A stretch of 6,799 bases of DNA. Origin: an uncultured Oscillibacter sp. Its GTDB lineage: Bacteria; Bacillota; Clostridia; Oscillospirales; Oscillospiraceae. The stretch is taken from contig CAMXNV010000121.1 in NCBI GenBank assembly GCA_947245315.1, positions 1-6,799 of the forward strand, given 5' to 3'. A model generated the notes under the pieces. It made no database searches. It saw nothing but the letters and a program-made list of their open reading frames with translations, and was not told the origin of the DNA. This document shows positions 1-6,055 of the stretch, piece after piece. Within the stretch, counting starts at the first letter, position 1. Every line of letters begins with the position of its first letter. Both the position numbers and the translations under genes were made by a program.

Positions 1-100
1 CCAGCCATCGCTGGTTGCCAAGCCTCCCCGCCCGCAAGGGCGAGCACCAGCCCCCCTCCCCTGCCAAGGGGAGCACCTCCAGGCCCCCGCCAGGGGCCCT
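1..100. repeat. Cluster of four short GC-rich hairpins upstream of mnmG
   Basis: Four small inverted repeats stand one after another. They are CCAGC/GCTGG (1-5 with 10-14), CGCCC/GGGCG around a GCAA loop (29-33 with 38-42), CTCCCCT/AGGGGAG around GCCA (56-62 with 67-73) and GGCCCC/GGGGCC (82-87 with 93-98). Bases 22-54 and 55-87 also resemble each other as two degenerate units of about 33 bases, each going from CCTCCCC through a Gxx-A loop to GAGCACC and CCAG. An open frame runs through this stretch into mnmG from an ATG at 15, but its peptide is Pro/Gly/Arg-rich with no counterpart in MnmG, so I read it as non-coding repeat. It could act as a terminator or transcript-stability element for the gene to the left, which is outside the window. 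Confidence 0.6.
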
Positions 101-116
101 CATTTTAGGAGCCGCC

Positions 117-1994
117 ATGCAAGAATTTTCCGCCGGAACCTACGACATCGCCGTCATCGGCGCCGGCCACGCCGGAATCGAAGCCGCCCTGGCGGCCGCC
201 CGCCTGGGGCTGAAAACCATCGTCTTCACCATCAACCTGGACGCCGTGGGCAACATGCCCTGCAACCCCGCCATCGGGGGCACCGGCAAGGGCCACCTGG
301 TCCGGGAGCTGGATGCCCTGGGGGGCGAGATGGCCCGGGCCGCCGACGAGTGCTGCATCCAGTACCGCCTCCTGAACAAGGGCAAGGGCCCCGCCGTCTG
401 GTCCCTCCGGGCCCAGGCCGACCGGAGAAAGTACCAGGGCCGCATGAAGGCCGCCCTGGAGCGGCAGGAGCACCTCACCGTCCGCCAGGGGGAGGTGGTG
501 GAGCTCCGTGCCCGGGAGGGCGCCGTCTCCGCCGTGGTCCTGGCCACCGGGGCCGTCTTCTCCGTCCGGGCCGCCGTCCTGGCCACGGGCACCTACCTCT
601 CCGGGCGCACCATCGTGGGCGAGTGGGTGGAGGACTCCGGGCCCGACGGCATGCACGCCGCCGCCAGGCTGACGGACTCCCTCTTAAAGCTGGTCCTCCC
701 CCTCCGGCGCTTCAAGACCGGCACGCCCCCACGGGTCAACGCCCGGACCGTGGACTTCGATGAGATGGAAATGCAGCCCGGGGACGAGCTGCCGGTGCCC
801 TTCTCCTACTCCACCAAGGAGGCCCCGGAGAACCGCGCCGTCTGCTGGCTCACCTGGACCACGGAGGAGACCAAGCGCATCGTCCAGGAGAACCTGGACC
901 GGGCCCCCATGTACTCCGGCGTCATCGAGGGTGTGGGGCCCCGGTACTGCCCCTCCTTCGAGACGAAGATCGTCCGCTTCCCGGACAAGCTCCGGCACCA
1001 GCTCTTTGTGGAGCCCATGGGCCTGGACACCGAGGAGGTGTACATCCAGGGCTTCTCCTCCTCCATGCCCGAGGAGGTCCAGCTGCAAATGCTCCACAGC
1101 GTGCCGGGGCTCCGCCGGGCGGAGATGACCCGGCCCGCCTACGCCATTGAGTACGAGTGCATCGACCCCCTGGCCCTGGGGCCCACCCTGGAGGTCAAGG
1201 GCCTCTCCGGGCTCTACGGCGCGGGGCAGTTCAACGGCTCCTCCGGCTACGAGGAGGCGGCGGTCCAGGGCTTTGTGGCCGGGGTCAACGCCGCCCGGAA
1301 GCTCCGGGGGCAGAGCGAGTTTATTCTCTCCCGGGCGGAGAGCTACATCGGCACCCTGATTGACGATCTGGTCACCAAGGGGACCAACGAGCCCTACCGG
1401 ATGATGACCTCCCGGAGCGAGTACCGGCTGCTGCTCCGCCAGGACAACGCGGACCTGCGGCTGACCCGGCGGGGCTATGAGATCGGCCTGGTGAGCGAAG
1501 CGCGCCTCCGGGCCGTGGAGGAGAAGTACGCCGCCGTGGACGGGGAGATCAAGCGCCTCCGCCGCACCGGGGCCTCCCCCTCGCCGGAGCTGGCCGCCTT
1601 CCTCGCCTCCAAGGGCACGGCGGACGCCCCCGGGGGCTGTCCCCTGGATGCTCTTTTAAGGCGGCCCCATGTTCATTACGGCGAGCTGGCCCCCTTCGAT
1701 CCGGAGAGGCCGGACCTGCCCCCGGATGTTCGGGAGCAGGTGGAAATCTCCGTGAAGTACGAGGGCTACATCCGCCGCCAAGAGAAGCAGGTGGAGGATT
1801 TTCAGAAGATGGCCTCTCACCGCCTGCCGCCGGACCTGGATTACAGCAACATCCAGGGGCTCCGCCTGGAGGCCCGGGAGAAGCTGAACGCCGTGCGCCC
1901 CCTGGACTTAGGCCAGGCCTCCCGCATCTCCGGCGTCTCCCCCGCCGACGTAGCCGCCCTTATGATCTACTTTTCTTTTAGGAAAGAAAAGTAG
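117..1994 (+). CDS. mnmG: tRNA uridine-5-carboxymethylaminomethyl(34) synthesis enzyme MnmG
   Basis: MnmG (GidA) is the FAD-dependent partner of MnmE. Together they install the (carboxymethyl)aminomethyl group on C5 of the wobble uridine U34 in several tRNAs, using methylene-tetrahydrofolate. The 625-residue product matches the family length of about 630. Visible motifs in order: the FAD-binding Rossmann loop GAGHAG at residues 15-20; MPCNPAIGGTGKGHLVREL around residue 49, with Cys49; GPRYCPS with Cys278, the signature and catalytic cysteine; and AGQFNGSSGYEEAAVQG near residue 370. The helical C-terminal domain ends in ASRISGVSPADVAALMIY. The start at 117 is preferred to the upstream ATG at 15 because AGGAG lies 5 bases before it (107-111) and the protein then begins at the family's usual N-terminus. 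The last residues, FSFRKEK, are encoded by a palindromic repeat and are atypical. mnmE is not visible upstream, and rsmG, often the next gene, does not follow. Confidence 0.97.
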   Translation: MQEFSAGTYDIAVIGAGHAGIEAALAAARLGLKTIVFTINLDAVGNMPCNPAIGGTGKGHLVRELDALGGEMARAADECCIQYRLLNKGKGPAVWSLRAQADRRKYQGRMKAALERQEHLTVRQGEVVELRAREGAVSAVVLATGAVFSVRAAVLATGTYLSGRTIVGEWVEDSGPDGMHAAARLTDSLLKLVLPLRRFKTGTPPRVNARTVDFDEMEMQPGDELPVPFSYSTKEAPENRAVCWLTWTTEETKRIVQENLDRAPMYSGVIEGVGPRYCPSFETKIVRFPDKLRHQLFVEPMGLDTEEVYIQGFSSSMPEEVQLQMLHSVPGLRRAEMTRPAYAIEYECIDPLALGPTLEVKGLSGLYGAGQFNGSSGYEEAAVQGFVAGVNAARKLRGQSEFILSRAESYIGTLIDDLVTKGTNEPYRMMTSRSEYRLLLRQDNADLRLTRRGYEIGLVSEARLRAVEEKYAAVDGEIKRLRRTGASPSPELAAFLASKGTADAPGGCPLDALLRRPHVHYGELAPFDPERPDLPPDVREQVEISVKYEGYIRRQEKQVEDFQKMASHRLPPDLDYSNIQGLRLEAREKLNAVRPLDLGQASRISGVSPADVAALMIYFSFRKEK

Positions 1995-2090
1995 ACAAAA
2001 GAAAACTAGCGCGCTCTGATAGCTTGGATATTATCCAAGTCTCTGCGACGACAACGTAGTCTTTGCTTTTCTCTGCTTTTCTTTTTCTAC
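1967..2090. repeat. A/T-rich palindromic repeat element (REP/MITE-like) overlapping the mnmG stop
   Basis: The element starts with a perfect 12-base inverted repeat, CTACTTTTCTTT (1967-1978) against AAAGAAAAGTAG (1983-1994), around TAGG. The second arm contains the mnmG stop codon. Bases 1983-2007 then pair over about 25 positions, with two mismatches and two single-base bulges, with 2059-2085. The middle carries a further palindrome, CTTGGATATTATCCAAG (2023-2039). The whole is much richer in A/T than the genes on either side. It therefore behaves as a roughly 120-base nested palindrome of the kind seen in dispersed non-autonomous repeats. The reverse-strand frame across it gives a short peptide with no recognisable features and is taken as a by-product. 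It might also serve as a transcription end for mnmG, but there is no clean GC stem plus T-run. Confidence 0.7.
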
Positions 2091-2111
2091 TTGCTGTTTC
2101 CCCCCTATAAA
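2083..2111 (+). promoter_or_regulatory. Possible weak sigma-A promoter for the cyclase-murT-gatD operon
   Basis: TATAAA at 2106-2111 is a 5/6 match to the -10 consensus. At a 17-base spacing the -35 hexamer would be TTTTCT (2083-2088), only 3/6. The -35 would lie in the right edge of the palindromic repeat, so the repeat may supply part of the promoter. The rest of the gap (2112-2168) shows nothing clear. The start would be about 70 bases upstream of the first gene. This is a weak call. Confidence 0.3.
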
Positions 2112-2185
2112 ATTGCTGATTTTTCCTTGTCCCCGCTCTATTTCCGCCCAATCTGGCAATACTGATAGAAAGGAAGCGCCGCCCT

Positions 2186-2851
2186 ATGCTGATCGACATG
2201 ACCCACACCATCACCCCGGAGATTCCCATCTTCCCCGGCACGCCGGTCCCGGCCCTGACCCCCGCCTGCACCTATACAAAGGACGGATTCCGGGAGACCC
2301 TGCTGACCTTCTCTTCCCACACCGGCACCCACATGGACGCCCCCGCCCACCTCTTCCCGGAGGGGCGCACCCTGGACGGCATGCCCATGTCCCAGTTCTC
2401 CGGCCGGGCCACCGTGCTGGACGTGTCCGGGGAGGGCCCCGTCATCACGGAGGAGTTCCTCCGGTCCAACTACGAGGCCATCCACTGCGCGGACTTCATC
2501 CTCTTCTACACCGGCTGGGAGGACCGCTGGGGCACCGAGGGCTTCCTGGAGGACAGCTTCCCCGTGCCCGACGAGGCGGCGGCAAAATACCTGGTCTCCC
2601 GGGGCCTGAAGGGCGTGGGCACCGACGCCATCAGCATCGACCGGATATCGGACAGCCGCCTGCCCATCCACCACATTCTCTTGAAGGACAGCATTGTGAG
2701 CATTGAGAGCCTGTGCCTGAAAAAGGTCCGGGGGCGGAAGGACTTCCTGTTTTTCGCCCTGCCCATGAAGTTTCAGGATACCGACGGCGCTCCCGTCCGC
2801 GCCTTCGCGGAGCTGCGGGAGAGCTATGAGAAGGATAGGAGGAAACGGTGA
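2186..2851 (+). CDS. Cyclase family protein (kynurenine formamidase-like metal hydrolase)
   Basis: This 221-residue protein belongs to the cyclase/KynB superfamily (Cyclase, PF04199), small metal-dependent hydrolases that act on amide or ester bonds, such as N-formylkynurenine, or on cyclic substrates. It starts with the family's typical LIDMTHTI strand. The metal-binding signature HTGTHMDAPAH lies at residues 45-55 (H45, H49, D51, H55 as the likely ligands and catalytic residues). Later conserved pieces are GTDAISID (145-152) and the His-x-x-Leu-Leu segment near H162 followed by IVSIESL with E174. No signal peptide is visible, so it is probably cytoplasmic. An AAAGGA Shine-Dalgarno lies about 11 bases before the ATG. 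Its stop overlaps the GTG start of the next gene, so it is probably co-translated with the murT/gatD-like pair. The true substrate is unknown; no kynurenine pathway gene is nearby, so a kynB label is not justified. Confidence 0.9.
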   Translation: MLIDMTHTITPEIPIFPGTPVPALTPACTYTKDGFRETLLTFSSHTGTHMDAPAHLFPEGRTLDGMPMSQFSGRATVLDVSGEGPVITEEFLRSNYEAIHCADFILFYTGWEDRWGTEGFLEDSFPVPDEAAAKYLVSRGLKGVGTDAISIDRISDSRLPIHHILLKDSIVSIESLCLKKVRGRKDFLFFALPMKFQDTDGAPVRAFAELRESYEKDRRKR

Positions 2852-4170
2852 GAAAACGACTGGCCATCCTGGTCTGCAAGCTGGGCCATTTTGTGGGCAA
2901 GCTGATCGGCAAGGGCAGCTCCATGCCCGGCAAGTTCGCCCTCAAGCTCTGCCCGGACATCCTCCGGCGGGTGGACCTGCCGGAGCACATCATTGCCGTC
3001 ACCGGCTCCAACGGAAAGACCTCCACGGTGGAGATGATTGCCGCCGTCCTCCGGGCCGACGGGAAACGGGTTGTCTACAACGAGGAGGGCTCCAACCAGA
3101 TTGAGGGCGTCACCACCCTGGTGCTGACCAACGCCACCCTGGGGGGCCGGGTCCGGGCCGACGTGCTCCTCATCGAGTCCGACGAGCGCTATGCCGCCCG
3201 CACCTTCCAGTTCTTCCACCCCACGGAGTTTGTCATCACCAACCTCTATCGGGACCAGCTCACCCGGAACGGGCATCCGGAGTGGGTCTATCGCTCCATC
3301 CTCCCGGCCATCCACCCGGAGACGGAGCTGCTTCTGAATGCCGACGATCCCCTCTCCAGCTGCTTCGCCCAGGGGCACGAGGCCGTCAAGTGGTTCGGGC
3401 TGGACCGCTGCTCCATCTCCTCGGACGGGCCCGGCGGGGTCTATCACGACGGGGCTTACTGCCCGGTGTGCCGGGCCCCCATGGAGTACGACTATGTACA
3501 CTATAACCACATCGGGGCCTTCCGCTGCACAAAATGCGGCCACCGGAAGCCCGCCACGGACTACACCGTCACTGAGGTGGACCTGGAGCAGGCCCGGGTG
3601 ACCATCGACGGGGAGGTAAACGTCTCCCTGGCCTTCCGCAGCATTTACAACATCTACAACATCCTGGCGGCCTACGCCGCCTGCCGGGAGTGCGGCGTGA
3701 GCCGGGAGACCGCCGCCTCCGTCCTCAGCAACTACCTGCTGAAAAACGGCCGGATGCAGACCTTCCGCCTGGGGGCCCATCACGGGACCCTGCTCACCAG
3801 CAAGCATGAGAACTCCATCGCCTATGACACGAACCTGCGCTATATCGCCTCCTTGGAGCAGGACTGCGCCGTGCTGGTCATCGTGGACGCGGTGAGCCGG
3901 AAGTACTTCACCAGCGAGACCAGCTGGCTCTGGGACATCGACTTTGACCGCCTGGCCGCCCCCCACGTGAAGCGGGTGGTGCTGGCGGGCCGGTACTGCA
4001 ACGACCTGGCGGAGCGGTTCTCCTACACGGAGCTGGAAAACTGGTCCGTGGAGCCCGACATCGCCAAGGCCGCGGCGGAGCTGAAGGCCAACGGGGACGA
4101 GGAGCTCTTCGTCGTCACCTGCTTCTCGGACCGGGACAAGATTCTCAGCCGTGTGGAAAAGGAGGGGTGA
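2848..4170 (+). CDS. murT: MurT-like Mur ligase (lipid II isoglutaminyl synthase, ligase subunit family)
   Basis: MurT family proteins activate the alpha-carboxyl of D-Glu in the peptidoglycan stem with ATP and amidate it with ammonia from GatD. At 440 residues this one has the family length. The N-terminus carries the SSMPGKFALKLCPDIL segment typical of MurT, then the ATP loop TGSNGKTST (residues 52-60, K57) and TNLYRDQLTRNG in the Mur central domain. A zinc-ribbon insertion with C205, C208, C227 and C230 is a MurT hallmark, and a DUF1727-type C-terminal domain contains TSWLWDIDF (358-366). Where most MurT proteins carry a KNPAG-type motif this one has KHENSIAYD (319-327), and the usual ND...DGRD run before the SWLWD core is replaced by VDAVSRKYFTSE. 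The GTG start at 2848 overlaps the preceding TGA (GTGA) and has AGGAGG (2837-2842) five bases before it. The family call is firm; the substrate may differ from lipid II. Confidence 0.9.
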   Translation: MRKRLAILVCKLGHFVGKLIGKGSSMPGKFALKLCPDILRRVDLPEHIIAVTGSNGKTSTVEMIAAVLRADGKRVVYNEEGSNQIEGVTTLVLTNATLGGRVRADVLLIESDERYAARTFQFFHPTEFVITNLYRDQLTRNGHPEWVYRSILPAIHPETELLLNADDPLSSCFAQGHEAVKWFGLDRCSISSDGPGGVYHDGAYCPVCRAPMEYDYVHYNHIGAFRCTKCGHRKPATDYTVTEVDLEQARVTIDGEVNVSLAFRSIYNIYNILAAYAACRECGVSRETAASVLSNYLLKNGRMQTFRLGAHHGTLLTSKHENSIAYDTNLRYIASLEQDCAVLVIVDAVSRKYFTSETSWLWDIDFDRLAAPHVKRVVLAGRYCNDLAERFSYTELENWSVEPDIAKAAAELKANGDEELFVVTCFSDRDKILSRVEKEG

Positions 4171-4173
4171 GGC

Positions 4174-4902
4174 ATGGAGGTACGGATCATTCACTTCTAC
4201 CCGGACCTGATGAACCTCTACGGCAGCCGGGGCAATGTGCTGGCCCTGGAGCGCTATCTGAAACAGCTGGACTGCGACGTCACCGTGGAGCCCGTGGTCC
4301 CCGGCGGGGGGGCGGACTTCACCCGGGGGGACTTCTTCTACATGGGCGCGGGCACCGAGAAGGCCGCCCGGGCCGCCATGGAGGACCTGGGCCGCTTCGA
4401 GGGCCAGCTCAAGGCCGCCGCCCAGGACGGCGCCGCCATGCTCTTCGCCGGGACGGCCATGGACCTCCTGGGCCGGGAGATCAAGGAGGACGGCGGCGAG
4501 ACCTACCGGGGCCTGGGCCTGGCCTCCTTCTCCACGGAGCACGGGAAGCGGCGCATCGTCGAGGACGTCTACGGCCACACGGACCTCTACCCTGAGGCGG
4601 TGGTGGGCTTTATGAACAAGTGCGGCCTGGTCACCGGCGTGGAGACGCCCCTGCTGACGGAGCTGGCCCTGGGCTTCGGAAATGAGAAGGAGAAGGGCCC
4701 CGAGGGCTTCCACTGGAAGAACGTCTTCGCCTCCCAGCTCACCGGCCCCCTGCTGGTGAAGAACCCCAAGCTTCTGGAGACCGTGGCGGCGGCCATCTAC
4801 GCCCGCCGGGGCAAACCCCTGCCGGTGGACCGCCCCGTGGACCGCTGGGCCCAGGCGGCCTATCAGGTGACGGAGGAGCAGCTCCGGGCCAGAGTGAAGT
4901 GA
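4174..4902 (+). CDS. gatD: GatD-like type 1 glutamine amidotransferase homologue lacking the catalytic Cys and His
   Basis: GatD is the glutaminase subunit of lipid II isoglutaminyl synthase and feeds ammonia to MurT. This 242-residue protein aligns by eye along its whole length: FYPDLMNLYGSRGNVLALERY (residues 8-28), a GDFFYMGAG strand-loop (52-60), the nucleophile elbow (90-100), GFMNKCG (145-151) and the C-terminal SQLTGPLLVKNPKL (187-200). Two key residues are absent. The elbow, usually xCGGYQLLG, reads FAGTAMDLLG with Gly93/Thr94 at the Cys place, and the usual LHGPLL reads LTGPLL with Thr190 for His. The GGGQD-type oxyanion loop is GAGTE. The frame is intact and the fold motifs are kept, so this looks like a maintained but non-glutaminase subunit, not a pseudogene. 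It starts three bases after the murT stop with GGAGG at 4161-4165. The symbol marks family, not proven activity. Confidence 0.85.
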   Translation: MEVRIIHFYPDLMNLYGSRGNVLALERYLKQLDCDVTVEPVVPGGGADFTRGDFFYMGAGTEKAARAAMEDLGRFEGQLKAAAQDGAAMLFAGTAMDLLGREIKEDGGETYRGLGLASFSTEHGKRRIVEDVYGHTDLYPEAVVGFMNKCGLVTGVETPLLTELALGFGNEKEKGPEGFHWKNVFASQLTGPLLVKNPKLLETVAAAIYARRGKPLPVDRPVDRWAQAAYQVTEEQLRARVK

Positions 4903-5080
4903 GTTAGGAGTGAGTTAGGAGTTAGGAGTGAGGAGTTAGGAGTTTTCCAAAACGGAAAATCCTGACTCCTCTTTTCCTGTCCCCGGCAGGGACTCCGCCC
5001 GCCGGCAAGACCCCTCCGCTTTTAAGGACAGGCCCCCCACACTCTTAAACTCCTACCTCCTCACTCCTCACTCCTAACTC
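4901..5080. repeat. Heptad-type GAGTTAG/GAGTGAG repeats in an inverted-repeat element
   Basis: Starting at the gatD stop, 4901-4943 is made of near-tandem 7-base units (GAGTTAG, GAGTGAG and slips of them). At 5048-5080 the same units return in reverse complement. GAGTTAGGAGTGAGGAG (4919-4935) matches 5064-5080 perfectly over 17 bases, and the pairing continues inward with one extra 7-base unit in the right arm. Inside lie nested palindromes: TTTTCC/GGAAAA (4943-4948 with 4954-4959), CCTGTCC/GGACAGG (4976-4982 with 5026-5032) and GTCCC/GGGAC (4979-4983 with 4989-4993). No open frame of note is present. The layout resembles a miniature mobile or REP-like element of about 180 bases. It may also end the upstream operon, as no standard terminator is seen after gatD. 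Confidence 0.7.
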
Positions 5081-5120
5081 TACACTGCCTGATTCTTCCT
5101 AACCTTCCAGGTTTTAAGGC

Positions 5121-5149
5121 TTGCCCCGGGCCGCCGTTTCCGGTATCCT
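5121..5149 (+). promoter_or_regulatory. Sigma-A-type promoter of the cell wall hydrolase gene
   Basis: TTGCCC (5121-5126) and TATCCT (5144-5149) are separated by exactly 17 bases; each matches its consensus at 4 of 6 positions. Transcription would start near 5156, giving a leader of about 27 bases with the ribosome site AGGAAAGGA (5168-5176) before the ATG at 5183. I see no sporulation-type (sigma-G or sigma-E) hexamers here. Confidence 0.6.
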
Positions 5150-5182
5150 TGTTGGTGAACTCCACACAGGAAAGGAAACTTT

Positions 5183-5974
5183 ATGAAACGGAAACTCTTA
5201 TGCGGACTTCTGGCCGCCGCAGCCCTCTGCGTCCCTGCCCAGGCCGCCCGGCCCGCCAACCTCCAGGTGGACGGTGAGCTCCTGGACGCCCCCGCCTACG
5301 TGGAGGAGGGCGTCACCTACGCGCCCCTCCGGGAGCTGCTGGAGGCCCTGGGGGACTGGAACGTCTGGTGGGACGGCTCCGCCGCCCGGGCGGTCTCCGA
5401 GGACGCCTCCCTCTCCGCCCACCCCGACGGCAACGTGCTGACCGTCAACGGCCAGCGTTACCCCTGCGTCGTGGACGTGGTGGAGGGCCGGACCTACGTG
5501 CCCCTGCGCCTCACGGCGGAGGCCCTGGGGGGCCGCGTTCAGTGGGACCCCTGGCTGGACGGGGCGGCGGTGACCTCCCCCGGGGCGGAGCACGACGCCA
5601 TGGACTACTTCTGGCTGGCCCGCATCATCCACGCCGAGAGCGGCGGCGAGGCCCTGGAGGGCCAGATCGCCGTGGGCAACGTGGTGCTGAACCGGGTGGC
5701 CAGCGAGGACTTCCCCGACAGCGTCCCCGAGGTGATCTTCGACACGGAGAACGGCGTGCAGTTCGAGCCCGTGGCCAACGGCTCCGTGGCCAACGGCTCC
5801 GTGGCCAACCAGCCCACGGACCTCTCCCGGGAGGCCGCCCGCCGGGCCCTGGAGGGGGAGAACACCGTGGGCCAGGCCCTCTACTTCTTCGCCCCCGCCC
5901 TGTCCCAGGGGAGCTGGATCGACGCCAGCCGCGTCTACCGGCAGACCATCGGCTGTCATCGCTTCTATCTGTGA
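5183..5974 (+). CDS. Secreted SleB-type cell wall hydrolase with copper-amine-oxidase-like stalk domain
   Basis: The 263-residue product begins with a signal peptide (KRK, then a hydrophobic run, with likely cleavage after AQA at 19-21). Residues 28-130 form a copper amine oxidase N-terminal-like stalk domain, seen as two related halves, VTYAPLRELLEALG (44-57) and RTYVPLRLTAEALGG (103-117). Residues 140-263 are a SleB/Hydrolase_2 domain (PF07486): LARIIHAESGGEALEGQIAV, with Glu152 as the likely catalytic acid, then VLNRV, VQFEPVANGS and a C-terminal GSWIDASRVYRQTIGCHRFYL. The family includes spore cortex-lytic transglycosylases that open cortex peptidoglycan in germination. The stalk instead of a peptidoglycan-binding domain makes a general wall-remodelling role equally possible, so I do not name it sleB. 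It is a single-gene unit with its own promoter and terminator. A 15-base tandem repeat expands the VANGS segment. Confidence 0.9.
   Translation: MKRKLLCGLLAAAALCVPAQAARPANLQVDGELLDAPAYVEEGVTYAPLRELLEALGDWNVWWDGSAARAVSEDASLSAHPDGNVLTVNGQRYPCVVDVVEGRTYVPLRLTAEALGGRVQWDPWLDGAAVTSPGAEHDAMDYFWLARIIHAESGGEALEGQIAVGNVVLNRVASEDFPDSVPEVIFDTENGVQFEPVANGSVANGSVANQPTDLSREAARRALEGENTVGQALYFFAPALSQGSWIDASRVYRQTIGCHRFYL
5771..5809 (+). repeat. In-frame 15-base tandem repeat (VANGS x 2.6) in the hydrolase
   Basis: GTGGCCAACGGCTCC occurs at 5771-5785 and again, identical, at 5786-5800, followed by GTGGCCAAC at 5801-5809. It encodes VANGSVANGSVAN, where SleB-type domains normally have one VANGS followed by a short polar turn. 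Identity at the base level points to recent slippage. The frame is kept, so the protein gains about one or two units in a surface loop near the active site. Confidence 0.85.
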
Positions 5975-5981
5975 TGTTTGG

Positions 5982-6029
5982 AAAAAGGTCCGCCTTTTCC
6001 GCCCTCCCAGGCGGGGGCGGGCCTTTTTT
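5982..6029 (+). terminator. Strong intrinsic terminator after the cell wall hydrolase gene
   Basis: AAAAAGGTCCGCC (5982-5994) pairs with GGCGGGCCTTTTT (6016-6028) through 13 positions with one U-G wobble, and the right arm ends in six T (6024-6029). The loop holds a second hairpin, CCGCC/GGCGG (5999-6003 with 6010-6014). It starts 7 bases after the stop. The matching A-run on the left arm would also let it work from the other strand, but no reverse-strand gene is present. Confidence 0.9.
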
Positions 6030-6055
6030 GTGATATTCGCTCCAAAAAACCGGAG

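Noticed and set aside
15..116. An in-frame N-terminal extension of mnmG from the ATG at 15
   Set aside because: It encodes a Pro/Gly/Arg-rich peptide drawn from hairpin repeats, has no good ribosome site, and places the FAD loop far from the usual N-terminal position. The ATG at 117 has AGGAG five bases upstream.
1978..2271. A 97-codon frame on the minus strand across the mnmG-cyclase gap
   Set aside because: Most of it lies in the palindromic repeat and the cyclase start region, and the peptide shows no known motif, so it is probably a spurious frame carried by the repeat.
2824..4713. A 629-codon open frame on the minus strand opposite murT and gatD
   Set aside because: It is a by-product of GC-rich third positions in the genes on the + strand. 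The peptide is low in complexity, rich in Gly, Val, His and Leu, and shows no family motif, while the + strand frames carry clear MurT and GatD signatures.
4174..4902. Reading the GatD-like gene as a pseudogene because its active site is lost
   Set aside because: The frame is complete and of normal length, codon use is like its neighbours, it has a good ribosome site, and non-catalytic fold motifs are retained, which argues for a maintained protein.
4943..4959. TTTTCC/GGAAAA hairpin after gatD as an intrinsic terminator
   Set aside because: The stem is short and A/T-rich and is not followed by a T-run, so it is better treated as part of the repeat element.
5198..5959. A 253-codon open frame on the minus strand opposite the cell wall hydrolase
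   Set aside because: The peptide is a Gly/Val/His-rich mirror of the real gene with no recognisable domain, and the + strand has a signal peptide, promoter, ribosome site and terminator.
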